Part shown: one piece after another, positions 24,420 to 32,881 of the stretch | How positions within the stretch are numbered: the first letter of the stretch is position 1 | Layout: each line of letters begins with the position of its first letter | Source: Alphaproteobacteria bacterium | Lineage (GTDB): Bacteria > Pseudomonadota > Alphaproteobacteria > Rickettsiales > UBA1997 | NCBI GenBank assembly: GCA_030835905.1 | Contig: JAURQX010000035.1 | Coordinates: 1 to 51,911, forward strand | DNA: 51,911 nt | Direction: 5' to 3' | The notes under the pieces: generated by a model | What the model was told of the DNA's origin: nothing | The model's input: only the letters and a program-made list of their open reading frames with translations | Databases searched by the model: none | Translations under genes and position numbers: made by a program

Positions 24420-26456
24420 CTAGCTTTGATTATTTTCGGCGCTGCATTTATTCAAAATTCTAGAGGCTCTAGCAATTGGATTGGTTAGATAGAAGTCATA
24501 ATCTTGAGCCTGAATTATTCCTTTAATTTTATCGGCTTTTTTACTCGCTTTTTGCCATAGATAATTGCTAGTGATAAAAGAATTTTCATAGGCTCCAAGA
24601 GCTTTATAGGTGGAATAGGTCATATCGCTATGATTTTTTGATTCTAAATCGCAGCCAATTTCTTTGGCTAAATTTATCAATAAATCAAAATCTCTTGTTG
24701 TGTTGGTTAAATTTGCAACCGCTTTTTGAGTTTTTTGAATGCGTCCTTCAACATTAATATAAGACGCTTCCTTTTCAGCAAAGCTAGCTGATGGCAAAAT
24801 TATATCTGCCACGTGAGCTCCCCTATCACCATGTGAACCAATGTAAATCACAAAGCATTTGTTTAAATTTTCAAAATCGATATCATCATCAACGCCATGC
24901 AAAACAACAGTCTCAATATCGCCATTTTGACATTTATCAATTATTTTGGAACATGTTGTCAAATCATTGCTAAATCCAAGCGCTAGGCCGTTTATAACCC
25001 CGCTTGATCTTGCAAGAAAATTAAATCCATTCCAATCTTTTTTAATAAAACCAAATTTTTCTGCTAGCGATTTGATTAGATGCATTGCCTCATAGCCATT
25101 ATTTTTATTTATAGCATCACGACCAAAAACTAGCATAGGCTTTTTGGAGTTTTTTAAATCATTGCATATCTCATGCTTATTGGCCAAAATATCTTCAATA
25201 ACCGACAGGTCTCGACCTAAATTTAGATATTTATAAGTTAAGTCGCTGTTGCAACCTATAGCTGCAATTTTTAGTTCACCACTTAAATATCTCTTTCTGA
25301 TTCGAGCGTTAATAATTGGCGCATCTTTTCTTGGATTGCTACCAATTATTAAACAAAAATCAGCCTCTTCAATTCCTGAAATTGTTGTATTAAACAAGTA
25401 AGACATAGGATCGCTTGCCTTTATTTTTTCATCATTAAGCCGGCAATCTATTTGTTCAATTTTTAGATGATCGCTAATTTTTTTTAAGATAAATATTTCT
25501 TCTAGTGATGAAAGTTGACCGGTCAAAATGGCAATCTTGTTAGGGTCTGTAGAGCTTAATCTTTTAGCAGCTTCAGAAATTGCGATTTCTTGGTTTGAAG
25601 CAACAAGCTTGCCGTCTTTCTTGATATATGCTTTATCAAGTCTTTGATATTTAAGGCCGTCATAGCAAAATCTTGTTTTGTCTGAGATCCATTCTTCATT
25701 AATATCCTCGTTTAGTCTTGGTAAAATTCTCATAATTTCTACACCACGAGAGTCAATCCTGATATTGCTACCAACGCCATCCATTATATCAATAGAGCTA
25801 GTTTTGTTTAATTCCCAGCTTCTAGCTTTAAAAGCGTATGGTTTTGAAGTTAAAGCCCCAACCGGACATAAATCAATAATATTTCCTGAAAGCTCTGAAG
25901 AAATCGATTTTTCAAGATAGGTGGTAATCTCCATATTTTCACCACGATTTGCGGCGCCAATTTCGCAGGTTCCAGCTATATCTTCAATAAATCTAACGCA
26001 TCTAGTACAATGAATACAGCGCGTCATATGGGTTTTAATTAGAGGTCCCATATACTTATCTTTTACCGCCCTCTTATTCTCGCAATATTCGCTTTTGCCA
26101 CGGCCGTATTGATATGCCTGATCTTGCAAATCGCACTCCCCTCCTTGATCGCAGATTGGGCAGTCAAGAGGATGGTTGGCTAATAAAAACTCCATCACTC
26201 CTTCTCTCGCTTTCTTTACCATTGGCGAGTTTGTAAATATTTCCATGCCTTCATTTACTGGCATTGCGCAAGAAGCAACTGGTTTTGGCGGGCCGCCAAC
26301 AACCTCAACTAGACACATTCTGCAATTGCCGGCTACCGACAATCTTTCATGATAACAAAAGCGCGGAATCTCTATATCAGCTTGTTCGCAAGCTTGAATT
26401 ATGGTTAAACCTTCTTCAACTTTGTATTTTTTCTTATCAATAGTAATTTCAGGCAT
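24420..26456 (-). CDS. nuoG: NADH-quinone oxidoreductase subunit G
   Basis: Large Fe-S subunit of respiratory complex I. The plant-type [2Fe-2S] site is near residues 34-60 (CYHERLSVAGNCRMCLVEV), the His-coordinated [4Fe-4S] site HPLDCPICDQGGECDLQDQ is near 94, and the next site is TRCIHCTRCVRFI near 144. The C-terminal half is the degenerate molybdopterin-oxidoreductase fold (RKDAPIINARIRKRYLSGE; ADIILPSASFAEKEASYINVEGR). 678 residues, as in alphaproteobacteria and mitochondria (NDUFS1). Other nuo genes are not adjacent in the window. Confidence 0.97.
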   Translation of the reverse strand: MPEITIDKKKYKVEEGLTIIQACEQADIEIPRFCYHERLSVAGNCRMCLVEVVGGPPKPVASCAMPVNEGMEIFTNSPMVKKAREGVMEFLLANHPLDCPICDQGGECDLQDQAYQYGRGKSEYCENKRAVKDKYMGPLIKTHMTRCIHCTRCVRFIEDIAGTCEIGAANRGENMEITTYLEKSISSELSGNIIDLCPVGALTSKPYAFKARSWELNKTSSIDIMDGVGSNIRIDSRGVEIMRILPRLNEDINEEWISDKTRFCYDGLKYQRLDKAYIKKDGKLVASNQEIAISEAAKRLSSTDPNKIAILTGQLSSLEEIFILKKISDHLKIEQIDCRLNDEKIKASDPMSYLFNTTISGIEEADFCLIIGSNPRKDAPIINARIRKRYLSGELKIAAIGCNSDLTYKYLNLGRDLSVIEDILANKHEICNDLKNSKKPMLVFGRDAINKNNGYEAMHLIKSLAEKFGFIKKDWNGFNFLARSSGVINGLALGFSNDLTTCSKIIDKCQNGDIETVVLHGVDDDIDFENLNKCFVIYIGSHGDRGAHVADIILPSASFAEKEASYINVEGRIQKTQKAVANLTNTTRDFDLLINLAKEIGCDLESKNHSDMTYSTYKALGAYENSFITSNYLWQKASKKADKIKGIIQAQDYDFYLTNPIARASRILNKCSAENNQS

Positions 26457-26491
26457 TGATCTATATATCGATTAAAGATTTTTTATAGAAA

Positions 26492-26947
26492 TTAAAAAGG
26501 AATTTCATCGTCAATTTCTTCAACCGTAACATTGTCATTGCTTGATTGGTTGGAAGTGCTATTGTTATAATTTGAATAATTTTGCTCTGCAGATGAATCT
26601 CTTTTTGAATCTAAAAGTTGCAAAGAAGAGTTATAATTTTGCAAAATAACTTCAGTTGTATATTTTTCAATTCCTTGATTATCAGTCCATTTTCTGGTCT
26701 GTAGCTGTCCTTCCAGATAAAGCTTGCTACCTTTTTTTACATAGTTTTTTACAATACCAACCAATCCTTGCGAAAAAATAACCACACGATGCCATTCGGT
26801 TTTATCCTTTTTTTCGCCAGTTGTTTTATCTTTCCAGCTTTCGGTGGTGGCAACAGAGAAGTTTGCAATCTCACGACCATCTTGAGTTGATCTGATTTCT
26901 GGATCTTGACCAACATTGCCGACTAGTATAACTTTGTTTATAGACAT
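26492..26947 (-). CDS. ssb: Single-stranded DNA-binding protein
   Basis: 151 residues. OB-fold N-terminal domain (MSINKVILVGNVGQDPEIRS, FSVATTESWKDKTTGEKKDKTEWHRVVIF, YVKKGSKLYLEGQLQTRKW), a flexible Asn/Ser-rich linker, then the acidic tip ending DDEIPF that docks replication and repair partners. Independent promoter likely, as 219 bases with no recognisable gene separate it from aroB. Confidence 0.97.
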   Translation of the reverse strand: MSINKVILVGNVGQDPEIRSTQDGREIANFSVATTESWKDKTTGEKKDKTEWHRVVIFSQGLVGIVKNYVKKGSKLYLEGQLQTRKWTDNQGIEKYTTEVILQNYNSSLQLLDSKRDSSAEQNYSNYNNSTSNQSSNDNVTVEEIDDEIPF

Positions 26948-27166
26948 TTTTTTCTTTTTGATTTAATTAATTGTGGGTTTGGTTAAATTTTAATCACTTA
27001 TTTTATCAACCAGGTTAATAATAATTAGTGAAATTGCTAAATTAGCTGGTTAAATTTTTAAATTAAGCTAAACAATAAACAAGTGCAAAACTTCTAATAT
27101 TTAGCTAATTGTATAAAATTTTACTTCAGAATATTTTCTAAAGCATACTATAATTTATTTTGATTG

Positions 27167-28270
27167 TTAACTAGCGCCAAATTGTTGAATCACTTCCTCA
27201 AACTCTTTGGTAGATTCAAATTTCTTAATAACAGCATTGCCAATAGTTTTTAACAAAATAAATCTTGGTTGATTATTTTGTGATTTTTTGTCTTTAGCCA
27301 AATACTTAACTAGCTTTGACTTTTTCCAGCTATGCTTAATTGATTTTAAATCTAGATTAAATCCGCAATCATTTAAGTGGTTTTTTATTTCTTCTACATC
27401 CTTTTTTTGGAGCATGTTTTGATTGCATGACATTTGGGCGGCCATTAGCATGCCAATCGCTACAGCCTCACCATGATTTAAGAGGTTGCTATAGTCGGTT
27501 TCAGCCTCTAGCACATGGGCAAAAGTATGTCCAAAGTTTAAAATTGCCCTGATATCATGCTCTTTTTCATCCTCAGCAACAATTTGCGCCTTGATTTCAC
27601 AAGATCTTTTGATGGCATGAGCAAGGTTTTCCTCGTCAAGCAAAAGAATTTTTGTAAAGTTTTTGCTTAAAAAATTATAAAATCTTTTATCGTAAATTAA
27701 TCCATATTTTAATATTTCAGCATATCCTGATCTTATTTGACGCAGAGGTAATGATTTTAAAAAATCAAGATCGCAAATAACCAATTTAGGTTGATAGAAA
27801 ACCCCAACCAAATTCTTGCCAGATCGACAGTTTACCCCTGTTTTGCCACCAACTGAGCTATCAACCATTGATAAGAGAGTAGTTGGTACCTGAACAAAAT
27901 CTATGCCGCGCATTAAAATTGCAGCAGCTAGTCCAGTTAAGTCTCCAACCACACCTCCCCCTGCTGCAATAATTAATGATTTTCGATCAATTCCTTGTTC
28001 AAGAAGTCTTTCGCATAAATCTTCGAGACCTGCAAAGGATTTGGTTTGCTCTCCTGCATCAGCAATTAAGGTACTGGCCTCAGGTAAGAGTTTTTTTATT
28101 TCTTCTAAATGATGATTGGCAACATTGAAGTCTGTGACTATAAAAACTTTGCTGTAATTATTTTTTTTTATAAATTCTTGCAATTTGCTAATTGCTTTAT
28201 TGCCGATAAAAATATCGTAACTACGATCCTTCAGATCTAAACTAATTTTTTCTATAGTTTCAGCTGTCAT
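27167..28270 (-). CDS. aroB: 3-dehydroquinate synthase
   Basis: Second step of the shikimate pathway, NAD- and Zn-dependent. GGGVVGDLTGLAAAILMRGIDFVQVPTTLLSMVDSSVGGKTGVN (about 105-148) is unmistakable, with the metal-site residues in later HGEAVAIGM and NFGHTFAHVLE. 367 residues. The start codon shares one base with the aroK stop (TAATG), so aroK-aroB form an operon. Presence of shikimate genes argues against a Rickettsia-like degree of reduction. Confidence 0.97.
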   Translation of the reverse strand: MTAETIEKISLDLKDRSYDIFIGNKAISKLQEFIKKNNYSKVFIVTDFNVANHHLEEIKKLLPEASTLIADAGEQTKSFAGLEDLCERLLEQGIDRKSLIIAAGGGVVGDLTGLAAAILMRGIDFVQVPTTLLSMVDSSVGGKTGVNCRSGKNLVGVFYQPKLVICDLDFLKSLPLRQIRSGYAEILKYGLIYDKRFYNFLSKNFTKILLLDEENLAHAIKRSCEIKAQIVAEDEKEHDIRAILNFGHTFAHVLEAETDYSNLLNHGEAVAIGMLMAAQMSCNQNMLQKKDVEEIKNHLNDCGFNLDLKSIKHSWKKSKLVKYLAKDKKSQNNQPRFILLKTIGNAVIKKFESTKEFEEVIQQFGAS

Positions 28271-28779
28271 TATTTAATTAGATTAATTATTTCTTGAACT
28301 ATTTTATCTCCCTCTTTGTTGTCAATCTCGATAGCCATATCAGACTGACAATAAATCGGAGTTCTTTTTTCTATCAAATCAAGTAAAATTTTTCTTTTAT
28401 CACCATTATTAAGTAAAGGGCGATTAGTTTTATTTTTCAATCTTTGCATGATTGTTTCTAAATCAGCCTTAAGCCAAATTGTTGTCGCCTTTTCTTTTAA
28501 TTTATTTAGAATCTCTTGATCCATGCAGGATCCGCCTCCAAGGGCAATGATTAATTTTTCATTTCTGGAGACTATTTCAAAAATTAATTCTTTTTCAATT
28601 TTTCGAAAATAAGCCTCACCATCTTCTTCAAAAATTTGATTTATTGTTTTACCGAGTCGATCTTGAATCTCTTGATCGCTATCTATAAAGTAATAATCTA
28701 ATGTTTGGGCAAGCTTTTGACCAATTGTTGACTTTCCGGCTCCTGTTATGCCATTAAGGGCAATTATATTTTTAACCAT
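28270..28779 (-). CDS. aroK: Shikimate kinase
   Basis: Phosphorylates shikimate using ATP. P-loop GITGAGKST (residues 10-18), the shikimate-binding DSDQEIQDRLGKTINQIFEEDGEAYFRKIE with Asp34-type residues, ALGGGSCMD and the lid/adenine segment NRPLLN. 169 residues. First gene of the aroK-aroB operon, transcribed away from the BI-1 gene. Confidence 0.95.
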   Translation of the reverse strand: MVKNIIALNGITGAGKSTIGQKLAQTLDYYFIDSDQEIQDRLGKTINQIFEEDGEAYFRKIEKELIFEIVSRNEKLIIALGGGSCMDQEILNKLKEKATTIWLKADLETIMQRLKNKTNRPLLNNGDKRKILLDLIEKRTPIYCQSDMAIEIDNKEGDKIVQEIINLIK

Positions 28780-28789
28780 TGAAAAACTC

Positions 28790-28818
28790 TTGACTAAGAA
28801 TTAAATTTAACCTAGGAT
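28790..28818 (+). promoter_or_regulatory. Sigma70-like promoter for the BI-1 gene
   Basis: TTGACT, a 17-base spacer, then TAGGAT, about 50 bases before the ATG at 28866. Five of six -35 bases and four of six -10 bases match consensus. It sits in the divergent aroK/BI-1 gap. Confidence 0.4.
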
Positions 28819-28865
28819 TCATTAACGAGTATGAATATATCATTAATTTAAATTAATAACATAAA

Positions 28866-29588
28866 ATGTCTAACTTTAATAATAGATCTTTTTCTGCTAA
28901 CTTATCTGCTAGCAAAGATGCTACTTATGATGCATCTCTTCGTGAATATATGGTTAAGGTATATAATCATATGTCATTCGCGCTAGGAATTTCTGGCGTG
29001 GTTGCTCTTCTAATATCTTCATCTCCTAACTTGATGGCTTTATTTTTTGGAACGCCACTAGCTTATATAGTTATGTTTGCGCCACTTATTTTTGTTTTTT
29101 TTATTGCTGCTAAGATTAATTCAATTTCTTCTCAAAAAGCTAAGACTTATCTCTACATATATGCGGCCTTAATGGGAATCTCTCTTTCAACGATTTTTAT
29201 TGCATTTACCGCTACTAGCATAACGAGAGTTTTTTTTATAACTGCATCAGTTTTTGGTGCAATGAGTCTTTATGGCTACAGCACTAAAAAAGACTTAACT
29301 TCTTGGGGATCTTTTTTGATGATGGGTTTATTTGCAATATTAATTTCAATGTTGGTTAATTTCTTTTTGCAAAGTTCTGCATTTGACTTTGCGATATCAA
29401 TTATTGGTTCTTTAATTTTTATTGGGCTTATCGCTTACGATACGCAAAAAATAAAACAAAATTACTATCAATTTGCTGGTAATGCAGAGCTTGCAAATAA
29501 GGCGGCAGTGATAGGGGCTCTAAATCTTTATATGGACTTTATAAATCTATTTATAATGTTGCTTCGACTTTTTGGCGAAAGAAAATAG
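28866..29588 (+). CDS. Bax inhibitor-1/YccA family membrane protein
   Basis: 240 residues with seven membrane helices: LREYMVKVYNHMSFALGISGVVALLI, the SLSTIFIAFTATSITRVFFITASVFGAMSLYGY block and the C-terminal IAYDTQKIKQNYYQ...AVIGALNLYMDFINLFIMLLRLFGERK. The Asp-containing C-terminal helix (LYMDFIN) is the family's pH-sensor-type region. Likely calcium or stress-related channel; related to YccA, which modulates FtsH. Followed five bases later by the NDUFS4-like gene. Confidence 0.92.
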   Translation: MSNFNNRSFSANLSASKDATYDASLREYMVKVYNHMSFALGISGVVALLISSSPNLMALFFGTPLAYIVMFAPLIFVFFIAAKINSISSQKAKTYLYIYAALMGISLSTIFIAFTATSITRVFFITASVFGAMSLYGYSTKKDLTSWGSFLMMGLFAILISMLVNFFLQSSAFDFAISIIGSLIFIGLIAYDTQKIKQNYYQFAGNAELANKAAVIGALNLYMDFINLFIMLLRLFGERK

Positions 29589-29592
29589 AATA

Positions 29593-29919
29593 ATGTCAAT
29601 AAAGGCAAATGAATTTGGCAAAATGACAAAGCTAATTATTTATCAAAATCCAAAATCAGCCATGCAATCCGGTAAAAAAAATACCGGTAAATGGCTTGTC
29701 ATATTCGCTGGTAATGAAAATTATCGCTTTAAAGAGCCTTTAATGGGTTGGATTTCTGCCAAAAATACCAATTCACAACTTAAATATGAGTTTGCTAGTA
29801 AAGATTTGGCAATAAACTTTGCTAAAAAAAACAATTATCAATATGAGGTTAAGGAGCTAGCTAAGCCAAAAATTAAAGCCAAATCATATGCCGCAAACTT
29901 CACCAAACCAGCTCTATAA
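29593..29919 (+). CDS. Complex I NDUFS4-like accessory subunit (ETC complex I subunit)
   Basis: 108 residues from ATG 29593; the open frame starts at 29572, but that would overlap the BI-1 gene. KLIIYQNPKSAMQSGKKNTGKWLVIF, the PLMGWISAKNTNSQLKYEFASKDLAINFAKKNNYQYEV core and the basic C-terminus are those of the NDUFS4/18-kDa family found only in alphaproteobacteria and mitochondria. It stabilises the NADH-dehydrogenase arm. The last 32 bases overlap the gshA start. Confidence 0.9.
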   Translation: MSIKANEFGKMTKLIIYQNPKSAMQSGKKNTGKWLVIFAGNENYRFKEPLMGWISAKNTNSQLKYEFASKDLAINFAKKNNYQYEVKELAKPKIKAKSYAANFTKPAL

Positions 29920-31156
29920 GACTCAACTAAGCTTAGAAAAGAAAGTCGTTGAGCTAATAGCAAGTCAAATTACAAAAAAGAATTTTGAGCTAGAAGCTTT
30001 TTTTAATGAAAGTTTTTTGGAAAATAGTCCTCTTTTTTATAATTCTGTTGATGTAAGAAATAGCGGTTTCAAAATTTCAGCAGTAGATACCAACTGTTTT
30101 CCTGCCGGATTTAATAATTTATCGGCAAAATCTATTGAGTTGGCGCAAAAAACAGCGGATGATTTTTTATCTAAGAATTTTCCAGAAGCAAAAAATATTG
30201 CAATCATTCCTGAAAGTCACACAAGAAATTTAAATTATTTGACCAATGTCAAAAATTTACAAAAAATTCTATCTTTTAAAAGAGTGGTTAAAATTGGTTC
30301 GTTAATTCCAGAAATTGATAAACCAACAAATTTTCAAGATGCAACTGGCGACTTGGTTGAGCTAAATCCAGTAATCAAAAATCAAAATAAGATTTTGGTA
30401 AATGATTGTGAGGTTGGTTTAGTGATTTTAAATAATGATTTGTCTGAAGGAGTTCCAGAAATTCTAAAAGATTGCACAGCGCCAATAATTCCATCAACAA
30501 AAATTGGCTGGTATAATCGTAGCAAATTTAATCATTTTACAAAATTTAATGAAATAGCCAAGCAAATTTCTAAAATTTTAGAAGTAGATCCATGGTTAAT
30601 AACGACTTTTGTTGATATTTGTGAAAATATTAACTTCAAAGATAGAGTTGGTATTGATGAATTGGCGCAAAAAGTAGATAAAATTTTGCAAAAAACTAAG
30701 GAAAAATATCTTCAATATAATATAGATAAAGAGCCATATTGTTTTGTTAAAGCTGATAGCGGAACTTATGGTATGGCCGTTTGGAAGGTGACTTCTGCAA
30801 ATGATATTTTAGAAATTAACAAAAAAGATCGCAATAAAATGAGTGCCACTAAAGGTTCAATTGCAAATAATAGAGTAATAATTCAAGAGGGTATCCCAAC
30901 TATTGACAAGATTGATAATATGCCAGCTGAGCCTTTGATTTACTTAGTTGATGGTCAAGTAATTGGTAATTTATATCGTGTAAACCAATCAAGAGATGAT
31001 TTGAGTAGCCTTAATGCTGCAGGGGCTATATTTTTTGATAGTATGGATCTTGATATGGCAAGAATTGAGCCAAAATATCAAGATGGCCATTTTAATATGG
31101 TAAATTCTCTTATTGCCAGAATCGCAGCAATAGCTGCTACCAAAGAGTTATTATAA
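29888..31156 (+). CDS. gshA: Glutamate-cysteine ligase, proteobacterial (GshA) type
   Basis: First step of glutathione synthesis. 422 residues of the second proteobacterial GshA family rather than the E. coli family: SVDVRNSGFKISAVDTNCFPAGFNNLS, IAIIPESHTRNLNYL, SFKRVVKIGSLIPE, PYCFVKADSGTYGMAVWKV and VIIQEGIPTID. The start overlaps the NDUFS4-like gene by 32 bases (MPQTSPNQLY); no later Met is plausible. The next gene encodes a class I amidotransferase that may act on gamma-glutamyl compounds. gshB is not in the window. Confidence 0.93.
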   Translation: MPQTSPNQLYKTQLSLEKKVVELIASQITKKNFELEAFFNESFLENSPLFYNSVDVRNSGFKISAVDTNCFPAGFNNLSAKSIELAQKTADDFLSKNFPEAKNIAIIPESHTRNLNYLTNVKNLQKILSFKRVVKIGSLIPEIDKPTNFQDATGDLVELNPVIKNQNKILVNDCEVGLVILNNDLSEGVPEILKDCTAPIIPSTKIGWYNRSKFNHFTKFNEIAKQISKILEVDPWLITTFVDICENINFKDRVGIDELAQKVDKILQKTKEKYLQYNIDKEPYCFVKADSGTYGMAVWKVTSANDILEINKKDRNKMSATKGSIANNRVIIQEGIPTIDKIDNMPAEPLIYLVDGQVIGNLYRVNQSRDDLSSLNAAGAIFFDSMDLDMARIEPKYQDGHFNMVNSLIARIAAIAATKELL

Positions 31157-31162
31157 TTAACA

Positions 31163-31915
31163 ATGAAAACATCTAAACCGGTTATTGGTATAGTTCCAGA
31201 TTTTAAAGAAGGCTCACAAAATGGCTATTCTTTACGAGATTATTATGCACTAAGAGTTAATTATATAGAGGCAATAAACCATAATGGCGGTGCCGCAGTT
31301 ATTTTGCCATATGATTATGGTTTAATTGATGATTACCTGGATTCAATTGATGGCTTGTTAATAGTTGGCGGTTTTTTTGATATAAATCCCAAAAGATATG
31401 GCGAAGAACTGCATCCCGAGTCAAATTTAAATGAGGTTCGTGAAAATTTTGAATATGCAATTGGTGAAAAAGCCCTAAAAAAAAGAATCCCGTTTTTTGG
31501 GATTTGTAATGGTATGCATTTAATAAATGTTTTACGTGGTGGCAGCTCAATTCAGCACATTCCTGATCACAAAGAATTTATTGAGCATGATCAAAAATAT
31601 ATAGAAGGATTTGATGATTACAGCAAGCAATATCACGAGGTAATATTGGAAAAAAAATCTAAATTATTAGAAATAGTGGGCCAAGAAAAAATGGTTACTA
31701 ACTCATCTCATCATCAAGCTACTAAGAAGGTAGGCAGGGATTTAAAAATAAGCGCCAAAGCTTCGGATGGTATAATTGAAGCGATAGAAGACTTAAACTA
31801 TGATTTCTTACTTGGGGTGCAATGGCATCCAGAATTTAACTGTTGCGAGGCTGATAATAAAATATTTCAATCTTTTATAAAGGCTGCCAATAATTATAAA
31901 CAGCAAAAACTCTAA
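31163..31915 (+). CDS. Class I glutamine amidotransferase-like peptidase (C26, gamma-glutamyl hydrolase type)
   Basis: 250 residues. Catalytic nucleophile in FFGICNGMHLINVLRGG (about residue 114), with the His-Glu pair in GVQWHPEF near 223. KPVIGIVPDF at the start and GLLIVGGFFDINPKRYGEE are typical of the PuuD/gamma-glutamyl-GABA hydrolase family. Six bases after gshA and two before rluB, so part of the same transcript. Next to gshA it may hydrolyse gamma-glutamyl peptides or glutathione; this is inferred from position only. Confidence 0.85.
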   Translation: MKTSKPVIGIVPDFKEGSQNGYSLRDYYALRVNYIEAINHNGGAAVILPYDYGLIDDYLDSIDGLLIVGGFFDINPKRYGEELHPESNLNEVRENFEYAIGEKALKKRIPFFGICNGMHLINVLRGGSSIQHIPDHKEFIEHDQKYIEGFDDYSKQYHEVILEKKSKLLEIVGQEKMVTNSSHHQATKKVGRDLKISAKASDGIIEAIEDLNYDFLLGVQWHPEFNCCEADNKIFQSFIKAANNYKQQKL

Positions 31916-31916
31916 G

Positions 31917-32660
31917 ATGTTACAAGAAAACAAGCTAAAACCTATTAGAATCGCCAAAGTTATTGCTGATTCTGGCTATTGTTCAAGAAGACAAGCTGAA
32001 GAGCTGATTTTAGAAGGTCGCGTACAAGTAAATGGCAAATTAATTGACACGCCAGCAACTCTAATTACCGATCAATCAATTAAAATTGATAATAAATTAA
32101 TCAATGCCAAGCAAGATGTAAGATTGTGGCTTTTTCATAAGCCTGCGGGCTTTTTAACCTCGACTTTTGATCCTAAAAATCGTCAAAATATTTTTGATAT
32201 TTTGCCTGAAGGAATGCCAAGAGTTATTTCAGTGGGTCGTTTAGATTATAACAGCGAAGGATTGTTATTATTAACTACCAGCGGCGATTTGGCGCGATAT
32301 ATGGAGTTGCCAAAAACTGGCTGGATTAGAAAATATAGAGTTAGGGCTCACGGCAAAATCAATCAAGAAAGACTGCAAAAACTTACCAAAGGCATTACTA
32401 TTGAAGGCATCAAGTATAAATTTAGCGAGGTAGTTGTTGAATCGAGTGCTGGAACTAATAGCTGGTTAAAAATTTCGCTTAAAGAAGGCAAAAATCGCGA
32501 AATTAGAAAAGTTTTAGAAGAATTGGGATTGAAAGTTAATCGACTTATAAGAGTTTCTTATGGATCTTTTAATTTAGGCAATTTGCCAAAAGGGCAAATT
32601 CTTGAAATTAATAAAAAACAATTACAAAGTTTTTTACCAAAAAATTTACTTAACAATTAG
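31917..32660 (+). CDS. rluB: 23S rRNA pseudouridine synthase, RluB type
   Basis: 247 residues. S4 RNA-binding domain (IAKVIADSGYCSRRQAEELILEGRVQVNG), then the pseudouridine synthase domain with catalytic Asp in VGRLDYNSEGLLLLTTSGD and the KIRAHG-like/GKNREIRKVLE motif. Isomerises U2605 of 23S rRNA in E. coli; RsuA-like substrate use cannot be excluded. Final gene of the BI-1 to rluB block. Confidence 0.9.
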   Translation: MLQENKLKPIRIAKVIADSGYCSRRQAEELILEGRVQVNGKLIDTPATLITDQSIKIDNKLINAKQDVRLWLFHKPAGFLTSTFDPKNRQNIFDILPEGMPRVISVGRLDYNSEGLLLLTTSGDLARYMELPKTGWIRKYRVRAHGKINQERLQKLTKGITIEGIKYKFSEVVVESSAGTNSWLKISLKEGKNREIRKVLEELGLKVNRLIRVSYGSFNLGNLPKGQILEINKKQLQSFLPKNLLNN

Positions 32661-32668
32661 CTAGCAAC

Positions 32669-32865
32669 ACTCCCTCTTTGGGGCACTAATTCTTAATAAA
32701 AATCGAATTTCTATTATCGCGCCCCGCCCCTGCGGGGCACTAAACTTAAAAGATCGAATTCTATGTTAGATACACCCCGCCCCTGCGGGGCACTAAACTT
32801 AAAAGATCGAATTCTATGTTAGATACACCCCGCCCCTGCGGGGCACCCCTCTAGAAGAGGGGAAT
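32669..32865. repeat. 53-bp GC-rich tandem repeat before leuS
   Basis: CCCCGCCCCTGCGGGGCAC starts at 32722, 32775 and 32828, exactly 53 bases apart. The units between are identical (ACTAAACTTAAAAGATCGAA and on to GATACAC). A degenerate unit precedes (from about 32669), and the last copy ends in a separate perfect hairpin (CCCCTCT-AGA-AGAGGGG, 32846-32862). Each unit can form a GCCCC/GGGGC stem. GC content is far above the surrounding DNA. It occupies almost the whole rluB-leuS gap. Confidence 0.9.
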
Positions 32866-32881
32866 TAATTTTAAATATGCT

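Noticed and set aside
26948-27166. Third palindromic element between ssb and aroB
   Set aside because: A short imperfect repeat (AACCAG...CTGGTT) is present, but it lacks the 164-bp layout and the shared internal segment.
32669-32865. CRISPR array or T-box before leuS
   Set aside because: The units are fully identical with no variable spacers, and no T-box specifier, T-box sequence or antiterminator is seen.
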